NCBI GenBank assembly: GCA_023665505.1
Contig: JAMPDU010000008.1
Coordinates: 1-45,568 of the forward strand
DNA length: 45,568 nt
Direction of reading: 5' to 3'
DNA from: Ruminococcus sp.
GTDB lineage: Bacteria; Bacillota; Clostridia; Oscillospirales; Ruminococcaceae
Below are positions 32,555 to 41,200 of the stretch, piece after piece. Under the pieces are notes generated by a model. The model was given only the letters and a program-made list of their open reading frames with translations, had not been told where the DNA came from and searched no databases. Within the stretch, counting starts at the first letter, position 1, and each line of letters starts with the position of its first letter. The position numbers and the translations under genes are program-made.

Positions 32555-32590
32555 ACTGTACCGCTCCTTACAAATTGTTTATTGAAATGT

Positions 32591-32658
32591 TTTGTAGGGG
32601 ACGGGTTTCCCGTCCCGCGGTTGCTGAACAACGGGACGGGAAACCCGTCCCCTACAAA
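32591..32658. repeat. Large perfect palindromic element (26-bp arms)
   Basis: TTGTAGGGGACGGGTTTCCC and GTCCCG (32592-32617) pair perfectly with the arm at 32632-32657 around a central CGGTTGCTGAACAA region. Each arm is itself partly palindromic (GGGACGGG/CCCGTCCC). A single arm core recurs at 41804-41825. It lies between the methyltransferase start and the metF end on the minus strand and can act as a terminator or REP-type element. Confidence 0.85.
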
Positions 32659-32670
32659 GCCGTACATATA

Positions 32671-33531
32671 TCACAAAAGCGTTTTCACACTCTCGCTTAT
32701 CTTCCTCGCCACATAAGGATTATTCATAGTGTACAGATGTATGCCGTCAACCCCGCTTGAAATAAGGTCGACGATTTGGTCAACCGCGTAGGCAATTCCC
32801 GCGTCGCGGAGAGCCTCGGGGTTGTTTTCGTACTTCTGCATCATTTTGGAAAATTTCGCAGGCAAACTCGCCCCGCACATGGACACCATACGCTCAATCT
32901 GCTTTTTGTTGGTGACGGGCATTATCCCCGCCTCCACGGGGACGTTCACCCCCGCAATATCCAGCATTTCGCGGTACTTGTGGAACGCTCCGTTGTCAAA
33001 GAAAAGCTGCGACATAAGGTGCTCCGCCCCCGCCGCAATTTTGATTTTCAGGTGGTTTATGTCCTCGGAGAAACTTTTCGCCTCCAGGTGGCACTCGGGA
33101 TAGCACGCCCCCGAAACGTGGAAATCCCCGTTTTCCTTGATAAAGCGGGTCAGGTCGCTTGCGTACTCAAAATCGTGGAGACGGGGCACGTCGGGGTTCA
33201 CGTCCCCCCGCAGGGCGAGAATGTTCTCAATGCCCCTTTCGCGGAACTGCCCCAAAATCTCGCGGACGCTCTCACGGGTGCTGTAAACGCAGGTCAGATG
33301 CGCCGCCGAGGGAATTCCCAGCTCGTTCTGTATGTATGCGGCGATGTCGCAGGTTTTCGTGTCGGAGGCGTTCCCCCCCGCGCCGTAGGTCACGCTTATA
33401 AAGTCGGGGGACAGGTCTTTCATCTCCGCCAGCGTGCTGTAAACAGTTTCCACCGAGCTTGTTTTTTTCGGCGGAAAAACCTCGAAGGACAGGACGGTTC
33501 TGCCCTTGTTAAAAAGCGATGATATTTTCAT
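32671..33531 (-). CDS. metF: 5,10-methylenetetrahydrofolate reductase
   Basis: A 286-residue flavin enzyme reducing methylene-THF to methyl-THF, the methyl donor for MetH. Key features: FEVFPPKKTSSVETVYSTL near residue 18 (catalytic Glu), ISVTYGAGGN near 45, HLTCVYSTRESV near 78, ILALRGDVNPDVP (FAD binding, about 103-115), and AGAEHLMSQLFFDNGAF near 174. The length is normal. It starts inside the stop codon of the upstream 103-residue gene (ATGA) and ends just before the large palindrome. It is separated from metH by about 3 kb of unrelated genes on the same strand. Confidence 0.95.
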   Translation of the reverse strand: MKISSLFNKGRTVLSFEVFPPKKTSSVETVYSTLAEMKDLSPDFISVTYGAGGNASDTKTCDIAAYIQNELGIPSAAHLTCVYSTRESVREILGQFRERGIENILALRGDVNPDVPRLHDFEYASDLTRFIKENGDFHVSGACYPECHLEAKSFSEDINHLKIKIAAGAEHLMSQLFFDNGAFHKYREMLDIAGVNVPVEAGIMPVTNKKQIERMVSMCGASLPAKFSKMMQKYENNPEALRDAGIAYAVDQIVDLISSGVDGIHLYTMNNPYVARKISESVKTLL

Positions 33532-33839
33532 TTGTTTTCTCCTTTGCTTAAATCTTCCATATTTTGGCGTAACATTGCAATTTCTTTCTGTAACCTCAAA
33601 ATTTCCGCCATAACGTTTTCCTCGGTTTTTTTCAGTTTTTCCTCGGCAAGTTTCTTTTCTGCCAAATTTAGGTACTTATCCATAACGGCAGCAACTTCCT
33701 CGGCGGACATTTCGGGGGTAATCTCCGCGCCGTCGCTTTTCATTAACGCCGCCGCGCGGTATTTCAGGGACTCTATCTCGTCGATTATCGCCGCCGTTTC
33801 GGGCGGGATTTTTGCGTGTTCTTTTTTATTTTTGCTCAT
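33528..33839 (-). CDS. Small coiled-coil protein upstream of metF
   Basis: A 103-residue, highly charged, helical protein (MSKNKKEHAKIPPETAAII, then a long Lys/Glu-rich coil EKKLAEEKLKKTEENVMAEI). No known family. The preferred start is the ATG at 33839, with GGAG 9 bases upstream; the longer frame extends into the CPBP gene. It overlaps the CPBP stop by about 14 bp and the metF start by 4 bp, so the three are co-translated. Confidence 0.65.
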   Translation of the reverse strand: MSKNKKEHAKIPPETAAIIDEIESLKYRAAALMKSDGAEITPEMSAEEVAAVMDKYLNLAEKKLAEEKLKKTEENVMAEILRLQKEIAMLRQNMEDLSKGENK

Positions 33840-34644
33840 GTACAGATTTCTCCAAATTTTTATAAAATATACCGTAAAAAACGTACGCCGCGGATAAAAC
33901 AAAAACAACGGACGATATTATTTCCGCGTAACGGGGAAAATACGGTATTCCCGAACAGCTCGGCAAAAGCCTGTCCGAATGGAGCTTGTTAATTATAACG
34001 TTCGATAAATTATAAGAACAATGGCAAATTACGGAATAATATATATTGTTCGTTTTAAAATAAATTAACGTTATAACCAGTACTCCAAAAATAAAATTTA
34101 AAACCGTTACGGAATTTACAAAATGAGGTAAAATAAAAACCGCCATACTGATTAAAATTCTGCTCCACGGCTTGAATTTATCGAGCATTATAAAGCATAA
34201 TTTTCTGTTGAGCAGCTCTTCCGCAACAGGCGTAAGCAGCGCGGTTGCCGCTATTGCCGATATAAACTGTATAACCCCCATAGGCTCGCCGTATTCCATA
34301 TTATCCGCGCTGTTCATATTTACAGTATATCTCATAAGTATAAAAAACACAATGGGGTACGTCAGAAAAAACAATACGATTGATATTGTTTTTTTAACTT
34401 CGATTTTTGGGGTCTCAAAATCGTTGCCTTGATATTTTTTTATAAGTTTTAGCAATATAGAAATTGCCGCAATATCCGTAATTATTACGCTTATATTTTT
34501 AATTACGGCGTTATTTGGTTCGCCGCCGAAAGACGAAAATATCACATTAAAGGCAACGCCCAAAATTATAACCGCAATCGGCACGCCTATATCGTAAACG
34601 GCGGCGCAAATTAAATATTTGATTAAACTTTTAATTTTACTCAT
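33826..34644 (-). CDS. CPBP-family intramembrane protease 2
   Basis: A 272-residue membrane protein with about eight hydrophobic segments. Motif 1 is EELLNRKLCF near residue 144, motif 2 is FILPHFVNSV near 170 and motif 3 is HCSYNLSNVI near 218. These are the Glu-Glu, His and His-x3-Asn residues of the CPBP/CAAX protease family, so it should be catalytic. Gene is AT-richer than its neighbours. GGAGGCATTCAGCTT precedes the ATG. No associated bacteriocin or immunity gene is visible. Confidence 0.85.
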   Translation of the reverse strand: MSKIKSLIKYLICAAVYDIGVPIAVIILGVAFNVIFSSFGGEPNNAVIKNISVIITDIAAISILLKLIKKYQGNDFETPKIEVKKTISIVLFFLTYPIVFFILMRYTVNMNSADNMEYGEPMGVIQFISAIAATALLTPVAEELLNRKLCFIMLDKFKPWSRILISMAVFILPHFVNSVTVLNFIFGVLVITLIYFKTNNIYYSVICHCSYNLSNVIINKLHSDRLLPSCSGIPYFPRYAEIISSVVFVLSAAYVFYGIFYKNLEKSVHEQK

Positions 34645-34703
34645 AAGCTGAATGCCTCCTTATTTTTCTTTCCGCCCATAGCGTTTCCTTTCAAAAATAA
34701 TTT

Positions 34704-34730
34704 TTCGGGGGACGAAAAACGTCCCCGCAA
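34704..34730 (-). terminator. Hairpin after the acetylesterase gene
   Basis: CGGGGACG pairs with CGTCCCC(C)G around TTTTT on the minus strand, followed by a loose AAAAATTATTTTT. It lies just past the stop at 34747 and is a moderate terminator candidate. Confidence 0.5.
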
Positions 34731-34746
34731 AAAATTCAAATAAAAT

Positions 34747-36270
34747 TTACATATCATTCATAGACGTTCTGAACGGCGCAAGAGGAATACCGTTCTTGCC
34801 GAAAACCGTCACCTCGCCGTAGTTCGTCCAGTTGTACCGCAGATACACAGGCTCGGCAACCTCGGCGGAACGGACGAAAATCTTGTCCCCTTTAAACCAA
34901 GCGTCGGCGGGGTGATACTTCTTGTCCTTGCCCGCAATCTCAAAGCCGACAGCCTTTTCGCCCTTAAGCTCGAAACCGTCAGCCGCGTGCTCAAAGGTCA
35001 GCATAATGCCCCCGTCGGTGTACTCGTGGGACTTGTAAATCGCCCCGTAAGCCTCGTCCGCCGAAATCTTCCCGTAAACGTGGTACAGCGCCTGCAAAGC
35101 CAGCCTGTCGCCCACAGGCTCTTTGTCGACAGGGTGGATATTGTTGAACTCGCCCCGCTCCAGAATTACCGCAATGCCCGTGTTTGCCGTGGTTTGGTGC
35201 ACCCTCATCTGCGCCTCGCGGATTTTGCACCAGTGCTTGAAATCCTCGTCCGCCTCATACTTAAACATAGGCAGCTGCACGAAAATAAACGGCAGACGAT
35301 CGTCCTCCCAGTCGGTGCGCCACTGCTCGATCAACGCCTTGAAGAGCTTGTAGTACGTGTCGGGCTTGTGGTCGTCGCTCTCGCCCTGATAGTAGATGAA
35401 CCCCGCCAGCGTGTAGGGGCAGACGCGGCAAATCATCGTCTCATAAAGTCCCCCCGGGCGGAACTGGGAGCGGGGACCCATAGGCTCGGGCCAGCGGCAG
35501 GGTCCCGCGTACTCCTGCGCGCCTTCCCATGTGGGGTTGGGCGTGTTGGCGTAGTACTCGTTGATTTTCGGCTGCCATTCGTTGTGCCACTCTTCGTACT
35601 CCGCAAGCTCCTTTAAATAGCCCTCCATGGTTTTCTCTTCCATTGCCTTGTCGTACTCGTCCACGTATGTACGGGTGTCCGCGTCCTGCTCCAAAGCCTT
35701 GCGGCTGATCCAGTTTGAGGCGGACGTTCCCCCCCAGTTGCAGCCGATTACGCCGACGGTTACGCCCAGCTCGGCGGCAAGTTTGCGGGCGAAGTAGTAC
35801 CCCACCGCCGAATAATTCGCGGCAGTATCGGGCGCGGCGACAGTCCAGCCGCCGTTTCTTTCCGCAAAATGGAAATAATCGTCAATATATGCAATTTTTT
35901 GGGTGTAGTAGTACCGCACGTTCACGTCCTTGATACCCTCAAGGACTTCCTTTCCTTTAAGGGCGTTTTGCAATTCAAGCTCCATATTGGACTGTCCCCC
36001 CGCAAGCCAAACCTCGCCAATCATAACGTCGCGGAGGACGATTTCGCCGCCGCTGCCGTCGGTAACTTTCAGCTCGTAAGGACCGCCCGCCTCCATAGGG
36101 GGGAGAACGGCGTTCCACTTCCCGCTGTCGGCGCGGACGGTAACGGACTTCCCGCAAAGCTCCACGGTGACGTTGGTAGCGGTGTAAGCGCAGCCCCAAA
36201 TGTTGATATTTTTGTTTCTCTGCAGAACCATATGGTCGGTAAAAACCGCCGCAAGATTAAAGCAAGCCAT
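34747..36270 (-). CDS. Sialate O-acetylesterase-like SGNH hydrolase
   Basis: A 507-residue carbohydrate esterase of the sialate 9-O-acetylesterase type, removing acetyl groups from sialic acid or polysaccharides. After an N-terminal beta domain (FNLAAVFTDHMVLQRNKNI) the catalytic serine lies in VWLAGGQSNMELELQ near residue 97. Gly and Asn oxyanion residues lie in GCNWGGTSASNW near 186, YYQGESDDHKPDTYY near 307 forms block III, and the catalytic His is in FNNIHPVDKEPVGDRLA near 397. A C-terminal beta domain follows. No signal peptide, so it is probably cytoplasmic. GGAGG precedes the ATG. No other sialic acid genes are in the window. Confidence 0.9.
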   Translation of the reverse strand: MACFNLAAVFTDHMVLQRNKNINIWGCAYTATNVTVELCGKSVTVRADSGKWNAVLPPMEAGGPYELKVTDGSGGEIVLRDVMIGEVWLAGGQSNMELELQNALKGKEVLEGIKDVNVRYYYTQKIAYIDDYFHFAERNGGWTVAAPDTAANYSAVGYYFARKLAAELGVTVGVIGCNWGGTSASNWISRKALEQDADTRTYVDEYDKAMEEKTMEGYLKELAEYEEWHNEWQPKINEYYANTPNPTWEGAQEYAGPCRWPEPMGPRSQFRPGGLYETMICRVCPYTLAGFIYYQGESDDHKPDTYYKLFKALIEQWRTDWEDDRLPFIFVQLPMFKYEADEDFKHWCKIREAQMRVHQTTANTGIAVILERGEFNNIHPVDKEPVGDRLALQALYHVYGKISADEAYGAIYKSHEYTDGGIMLTFEHAADGFELKGEKAVGFEIAGKDKKYHPADAWFKGDKIFVRSAEVAEPVYLRYNWTNYGEVTVFGKNGIPLAPFRTSMNDM

Positions 36271-36285
36271 AATAAAACCTCCGAA

Positions 36286-36405
36286 AAAATAATTATACTA
36301 ATATGCGATTAAAAACCGTACAAAAAATCAAGCAAAAATTTGCGTATATGATTTTTGTGCAGATTTTTTGTCTACGGTTTTAATCGCAGATTTGTATTAT
36401 ACATT
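36286..36405. repeat. Long imperfect inverted repeat upstream of the acetylesterase gene
   Basis: About 40 bases on each side, roughly ATTATACTAATATGCGATT-AAAACCGTA-CAAAAAATC, are repeated in inverse around a central AT-rich segment (36331-36360). Each arm carries the TATAAT-like box at its outer end (GTATAAT / GTATTAT). It lies 15 bases upstream of the acetylesterase ATG and so probably overlaps its promoter. Confidence 0.65.
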
Positions 36406-36520
36406 TATTATTTTACAGCAAAATCCCCATAAAATCAATAGGTTTTGGAAAATTTTGCGGCGAATTATTTGGCGGACTTTCGGCACACTTTTTGCACGGC
36501 GGTTTAGCAGCCAAATTTTT

Positions 36521-36622
36521 ACAACAAACACACCAAACGCCCTTTAGGCAAGCGGCTGGTCCAGCGCAGCCCCGCGCTGGATCAGCCGTTTGCCTAAAGG
36601 GCTTTTGGTTAGTTTGTTGTGT
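36521..36622. repeat. Long stem-loop with 35-40 bp arms
   Basis: A central CCAGCGC-AGCCCC-GCGCTGG hairpin (36561-36580) extends outward through CGGCTGGT/ATCAGCCG, AGGCAAG/TTGCCT and CGCCCTTT/AAAGGGC. Both mismatches in the inner 30 pairs are G.U on the plus-strand RNA. Outer parts continue with ACAACAAAC/GTTTGTTGT. It sits 12 bases upstream of the -35 of the next gene. Confidence 0.8.
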
Positions 36623-36633
36623 TAATAGGGGTG

Positions 36634-36662
36634 TTGACAGGCTTTAAAAAATATGTTACAAT
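36634..36662 (+). promoter_or_regulatory. Sigma-A promoter of the secreted protein gene
   Basis: TTGACA (36634-36639) and TACAAT (36657-36662) with a 17-base spacer, 36 bases upstream of the ATG at 36698. Confidence 0.85.
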
Positions 36663-36697
36663 TATTTTGCAAAATTTTATTGAAAGGGTTTGTTAAA

Positions 36698-37594
36698 ATG
36701 AGGAAAATCAGATTTTTACTGTGCACGCTCTTCGCCGCGGCGGTAATGGCGGGAATGTCCGCGGTATCGGCTTTCGCGGAGATTTATGTGAAAACGGAAA
36801 AGCTGTCCGGCGAAACGGACAAGGCTGCCCAAGAAGTTTGGAAAGATAATAAATTTATGATGCAGTACGGCATGGACGACAGGGAAAAAGCCAACGCCGT
36901 AAAGCTCGAGCAGGGCTTTCTTGTAAAAGGTATCGACGGCAGTAAGGACGATTATATTTACCCCGTGACTTCAGGCGGCGAAGTTTTGGCAATGGTAAGT
37001 CTTTCCAAAAAAGAAAGCGGCGGGTTTTCCAGAGGATTTTTTAATTTCGATTTCGGTTTTAACAGCCTGAAAACCACGGCGGGAAGTCCCGCCGATATTT
37101 ACTCGGTGGACGGCACTTACATTGCCGTCATCGGCGGGGAATATTTTGTTATGGAGGAAAACAGAAGTTCCCGAAATAAAAGCAGTGCGGCGCAGATAAA
37201 AACCGCCTTTGGGAAAGTCGAAAAATACCGGGAGGAAAACCCCTCAAACGGCAAGTACATAACCGCCTGCGGCTTTTCCAAAAACGGCTGGCGGACGGTG
37301 AACGGCAAAAAATATTTTATAAAAAGCAGCGGCATGCTCGCCAGAGGCTGGCAGACCATAGGGGACGTTAAATATTATTTCGACCAAAACTCCGCCGCCG
37401 TCACAAAGGATACGACTATAGGCGGCAAGCGTTACCGTTTTGATTCCGACGGTAAGTATCTCGGCACGTTCACGGGGTTTGTGAAATCGGGCGGAAAGCG
37501 GTATTACTACAAAGACGGCGTAAAGCAGACGGGAGATTTCAAGGTCGGCGGAAAGACGTACCGCGCCGATAAGAACGGGGTTATTTCGGAATAA
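36698..37594 (+). CDS. Secreted protein with C-terminal cell-wall-binding repeats (paralogue B)
   Basis: A 298-residue exported protein. The signal peptide (MRKIRFLLCTLFAAAVMAG to AVSAFA, about 25 residues) is near-identical in layout to that of paralogue A at 22494. The middle domain has the pattern YIYPVTSGGEVLAMVSLSKK and SPADIYSVDGTYIAVI, which is also in paralogue A. The C-terminal 90 residues are cell-wall-binding repeats (GWRTVNGKKYFIK, GWQTIGDVKYYFDQ, KRYRFDSDGKYLGTF, KRYYYKDGVKQTGDF, KTYRADKNG), one copy more than in A. The ATG at 36698 has AAAGGG about 10 bases upstream. Probably a surface protein; function unknown. Confidence 0.83.
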   Translation: MRKIRFLLCTLFAAAVMAGMSAVSAFAEIYVKTEKLSGETDKAAQEVWKDNKFMMQYGMDDREKANAVKLEQGFLVKGIDGSKDDYIYPVTSGGEVLAMVSLSKKESGGFSRGFFNFDFGFNSLKTTAGSPADIYSVDGTYIAVIGGEYFVMEENRSSRNKSSAAQIKTAFGKVEKYREENPSNGKYITACGFSKNGWRTVNGKKYFIKSSGMLARGWQTIGDVKYYFDQNSAAVTKDTTIGGKRYRFDSDGKYLGTFTGFVKSGGKRYYYKDGVKQTGDFKVGGKTYRADKNGVISE

Positions 37595-37603
37595 AACGCT
37601 TAG

Positions 37604-37640
37604 GGCAATACCGTGATTTTGCGGTATTGCCGAATTTTTT
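37604..37640 (+). terminator. Terminator after paralogue B
   Basis: GGCAATACCG (37604-37613) and CGGTATTGCC (37622-37631) form a perfect 10-bp stem with loop TGATTTTG, followed by GAATTTTTTTG. Confidence 0.9.
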
Positions 37641-37741
37641 TGAAAAATTTTTTTAAAAACGCAAGCAAACGGGCGTTAAAACGTACTTAATATATAGAAA
37701 TTTCTGAAAACCGTGTAACGTTACCGAAAAGGAGGAGCACT

Positions 37742-38290
37742 ATGGAGGACAGCGACATAATCGAACTGTTTTTTATGCGCTCGGAAAACGCCGTTGCCGA
37801 GACTAAAAAGAAGTACGGCGGATTTATCAGGAGCCTTGCCATGCGTATTCTCAAAAGCAAGCCCGACGCGGAGGAGTGCGAAAACGACACCTATATGGGC
37901 GTTTGGGAGGCTATCCCGCCGCAGAAACCCGGGAATTTTATGTCCTTTATCGCGGGGATAGCCCGCAATCAGGCTTTGAAAAAGTACAACTACATAAACG
38001 CCGAAAAGCGCAACCCGCGCTCGGCGGTGTACCTTGAGGAACTGGGAGACTGCATTGGCGGAGGGGACGAAACGTCCTACTCGGACGGGGTTCTGCGGGA
38101 GGCTATCAACGCCTTTCTTGCGGGGCTTAACGAGGAAACGCGGCGGGTGTTTATGCTTAGGTACTGGTATTTCGCAAGCATAGGCGAGATTACCGAGAGG
38201 TGCGGCATAAGCAAGAGCAAGGCGGAATCAATGCTTTTCCGAACAAGGAAAAAGCTGAAAGTTTTTCTGGAGGAAAGAGGGATAATATGA
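37742..38290 (+). CDS. ECF-type RNA polymerase sigma factor 2
   Basis: A 182-residue sigma factor. Region 2 spans about 23-85 (YGGFIRSLAMRILKS through IAGIARNQALKKYNY) with the usual polymerase-core and -10 recognition helices. Region 4 spans about 125-178 (EETRRVFMLRYWYFASIGEI through AESMLFRTRKKL). The conserved GISKSKAESMLFRTR helix is the -35 recognition helix. GGAGGAGCAC precedes the ATG. It is coupled to the next gene by an ATGA overlap. A TGTAACGTTAC palindrome lies 18 bases upstream (37714-37724); a related sequence precedes the other ECF gene. The true promoter must be further upstream. Confidence 0.87.
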   Translation: MEDSDIIELFFMRSENAVAETKKKYGGFIRSLAMRILKSKPDAEECENDTYMGVWEAIPPQKPGNFMSFIAGIARNQALKKYNYINAEKRNPRSAVYLEELGDCIGGGDETSYSDGVLREAINAFLAGLNEETRRVFMLRYWYFASIGEITERCGISKSKAESMLFRTRKKLKVFLEERGII

Positions 38291-41200
38291 GAAAAGACGA
38301 TATTGAGAGAATGATTTCTCTCGCGGACGAAAAGTATGTGGAGGAGATGTTTATCGAAAAAGCCACGGGGGGGCGCAGGAATATCGCGCTGTCCTTTGCG
38401 GCGGCTGCGGCGGGGATTGCCGTGTTTATCGGGGGGGTTTACTACCTTGTCGACCATGCGGGCAATGATGGCAAAATAGTTGACGGTACCTCAATAGCCG
38501 CGAACGAAATAGATGTTGACTACAGCCGGTATTTTCAGAACACCGGCGACGCAGCCGAGGTCATCGACGGCGAATGGGCGCTTGAGTCGGCGGGAATTTC
38601 CTGTTATTTTTCCGACAGCGAGTACGTTAAACAGACTGTACCCTTTGACATAGGCGGTTTCGCAAACGCAAGCTGCGATTTTTATTATGACTATAAAGAC
38701 GAGGTTAAAGCCGTTTCGGTGCTTGCAAGCGACAGTGACAACGCCGCAAATGACTATACTCAAAAGGCGGTTGGAGTGCTTGCGTTTAAGAAAGGAGAGC
38801 TGTTCCCCTATCTGCACCTTGAAAACTGCAAGTCAACGAAACGCTTTGACGTTGACGTTTACGGGTTTGACGTGCGCAGCGAGGACGGCGCGGCAGGCTT
38901 TATATTTGAAAGCGGCGGCAAGGAGTACTACATTGCGGGCAGGAATATCGGCTATGACGAGTTAGGCGCGGTTATGGACAGCATTATTCTGAACGGCTTT
39001 TGGACGGACGGCTTTGATACTTCCAAGGCTGAAATGGAATATTATGACATCAACACGGAAATCAACCTTGAACAGGCGAACACGGTACAGCCATTTGCGG
39101 GACACGTCCCCCAAGTCAAGAATATAGGGGATATGACCCTTAACGGCAAGGTCGCCTACAACGCGGGCAGGGACGAGGCTGACGGAATTGTCCCCAAATA
39201 TCTGTATTTCACCTATTACGACGGGGAAAACAAGGATATTTGCTTACAGTATTTTACAGCCGCCGCCGAGGACATTCAACCCCTTGAAAACGCGGTCGCC
39301 CTTGATGATATTGACGTGAATATTCTTTCGGGATTTAACAAGGACGGCAATCACTCGTTCACAATCGACTGCGGCGAGTTTAAGGTAAACATATGGTCGA
39401 ACGGCTGTACCGAGGAGGAACTGCTGAACGCCGCCGACAAAATAAAGGGTACGGATTATTCCGAATTTTTCCAAAACAAAAGCGAGTACCCGCCGAGCTT
39501 TACCATTAATTGGGACAACGAGTTTAACGGCGACAAGCAGAACATTTTTGACGAAAAGTACGTTAAAACCGTTCTGCCGTTTAACGCGGAGGGTTCGGAG
39601 AGGAGAGACCAGTTCTATGTGTACACCGACAAGGACGGCAAGCCCTTCGCGGCGGGGATTTATTTTGAAGTCCCCTTTGACGAGAACGCCTCGCCGAAAA
39701 TGAAAGTCGTTGAGGTCAACATCTGCGACGAGGGCAAGCTTATGCACCCGTTCCCACTTGATGACTTTGAGCCGATAAATTATATGTACACCGATATTTA
39801 CGGCTTTGACGACACCGACAACCCCTATACAAGCGATGCTTACGAAAGCGACTTGACGGCGTACTTTAAGTCGGGCGGCTTTGAGTACGCGGTGAGCACC
39901 GTCAACATATCCGCCGAGGAAACCATGCACATTGTTGAAAGCCTTATAGAGAGCGGATTTTCTCCAAAGGATTTCGATATGTCAATGAGCGGAGAGTTTG
40001 AGTTTGAAACGGTTTCCCTCAACTTTGACACGGCAAACGCCACAGAGCCTTTCGCGGGGTATGTTCCGTTTGTGGACGGCGTTATGTACCTTTACAACGA
40101 CGAAATTATCTACAGTACGGAAAAGGTAAACGGCAAGCTTGTCAGCCAATATATGTCAGTGGCTTATTATGACGGAACAGGCGGCGACGGCGACGGAGTA
40201 ATGTTTGAATACTACACCGACGGTTGGACGGGCAAAAAGCCCTATGACAACGTTACCGACTTGACGAGTATTACTCTAAAAAATCTGGGCGATTTTACGG
40301 TAAACGGCGAATACCAAATCACGGTAAAGGCAGAGGGGTTCAATATAAACATTACCGCAAAGTGCGGTCTTGACACGCTTTGGACGTACATTGAGGCTAT
40401 AAAGAAAAGCGTGAATGCGGGAACGCCCCTGCCGAATATCACCCTTGAGCAAGCCAACGCGATTGAGCCGTTTGCGGGATATATTCCCCAAAGCGAAAAA
40501 ATCGGCGAAATACCCCTTAGCGGCGTTTCTTACGACGACGGGAGCGTTTACGGCATTGCAGAAAACAGTATTCTCGTCAGCTATTATCAGGAGGAGACGG
40601 AGAAGACAATTCTGCTTTATTACGATACGTTCAGAAAGGGCGTTGAGCCAATTCCGCTTAACGAGGTTCAGAGCAGGCTTGCAAGTCTCGCAGAGCCGTC
40701 CACGGCGAAAAACGGCGGCGCGGACTGTAAGCATTACGGCTTTGCCATAGACTGCGGCGAATTTATAATAAAGGTGTCGGCGGACTGTACGCCCGAGGAA
40801 ATGGACAAATGTATAATGTCGATTATTTTGCAAACTCTTTTGGATAATAAGTATGGGCAGAATAATCAGACGGAGAACGGTTACGGAAGTCTCGAATATT
40901 CCAACACGATTGAGCCGTACGCGGGGTATGTGCCCGTTAATCAAAAAATATTCGAGTACGTGACAAACGATACCGACAGCACGGGACGCCGCCGTTACAA
41001 TTATATACACGATACCCTTAACGGCAATGAGGACGTTATTGTCGGTATGCACCTGTATTTTTGCAGGGATATAAAAAATCTTGCCTTTGATTATTATCTG
41101 TACGGCGGCAGCGCGGTTACGCTCAGCAAAAGCAAGGGTGAAAACGCTGTACCCTTGGGTAATGTCAGTCTTGAAATGCTTGAACCGATTTTCGGCAATG

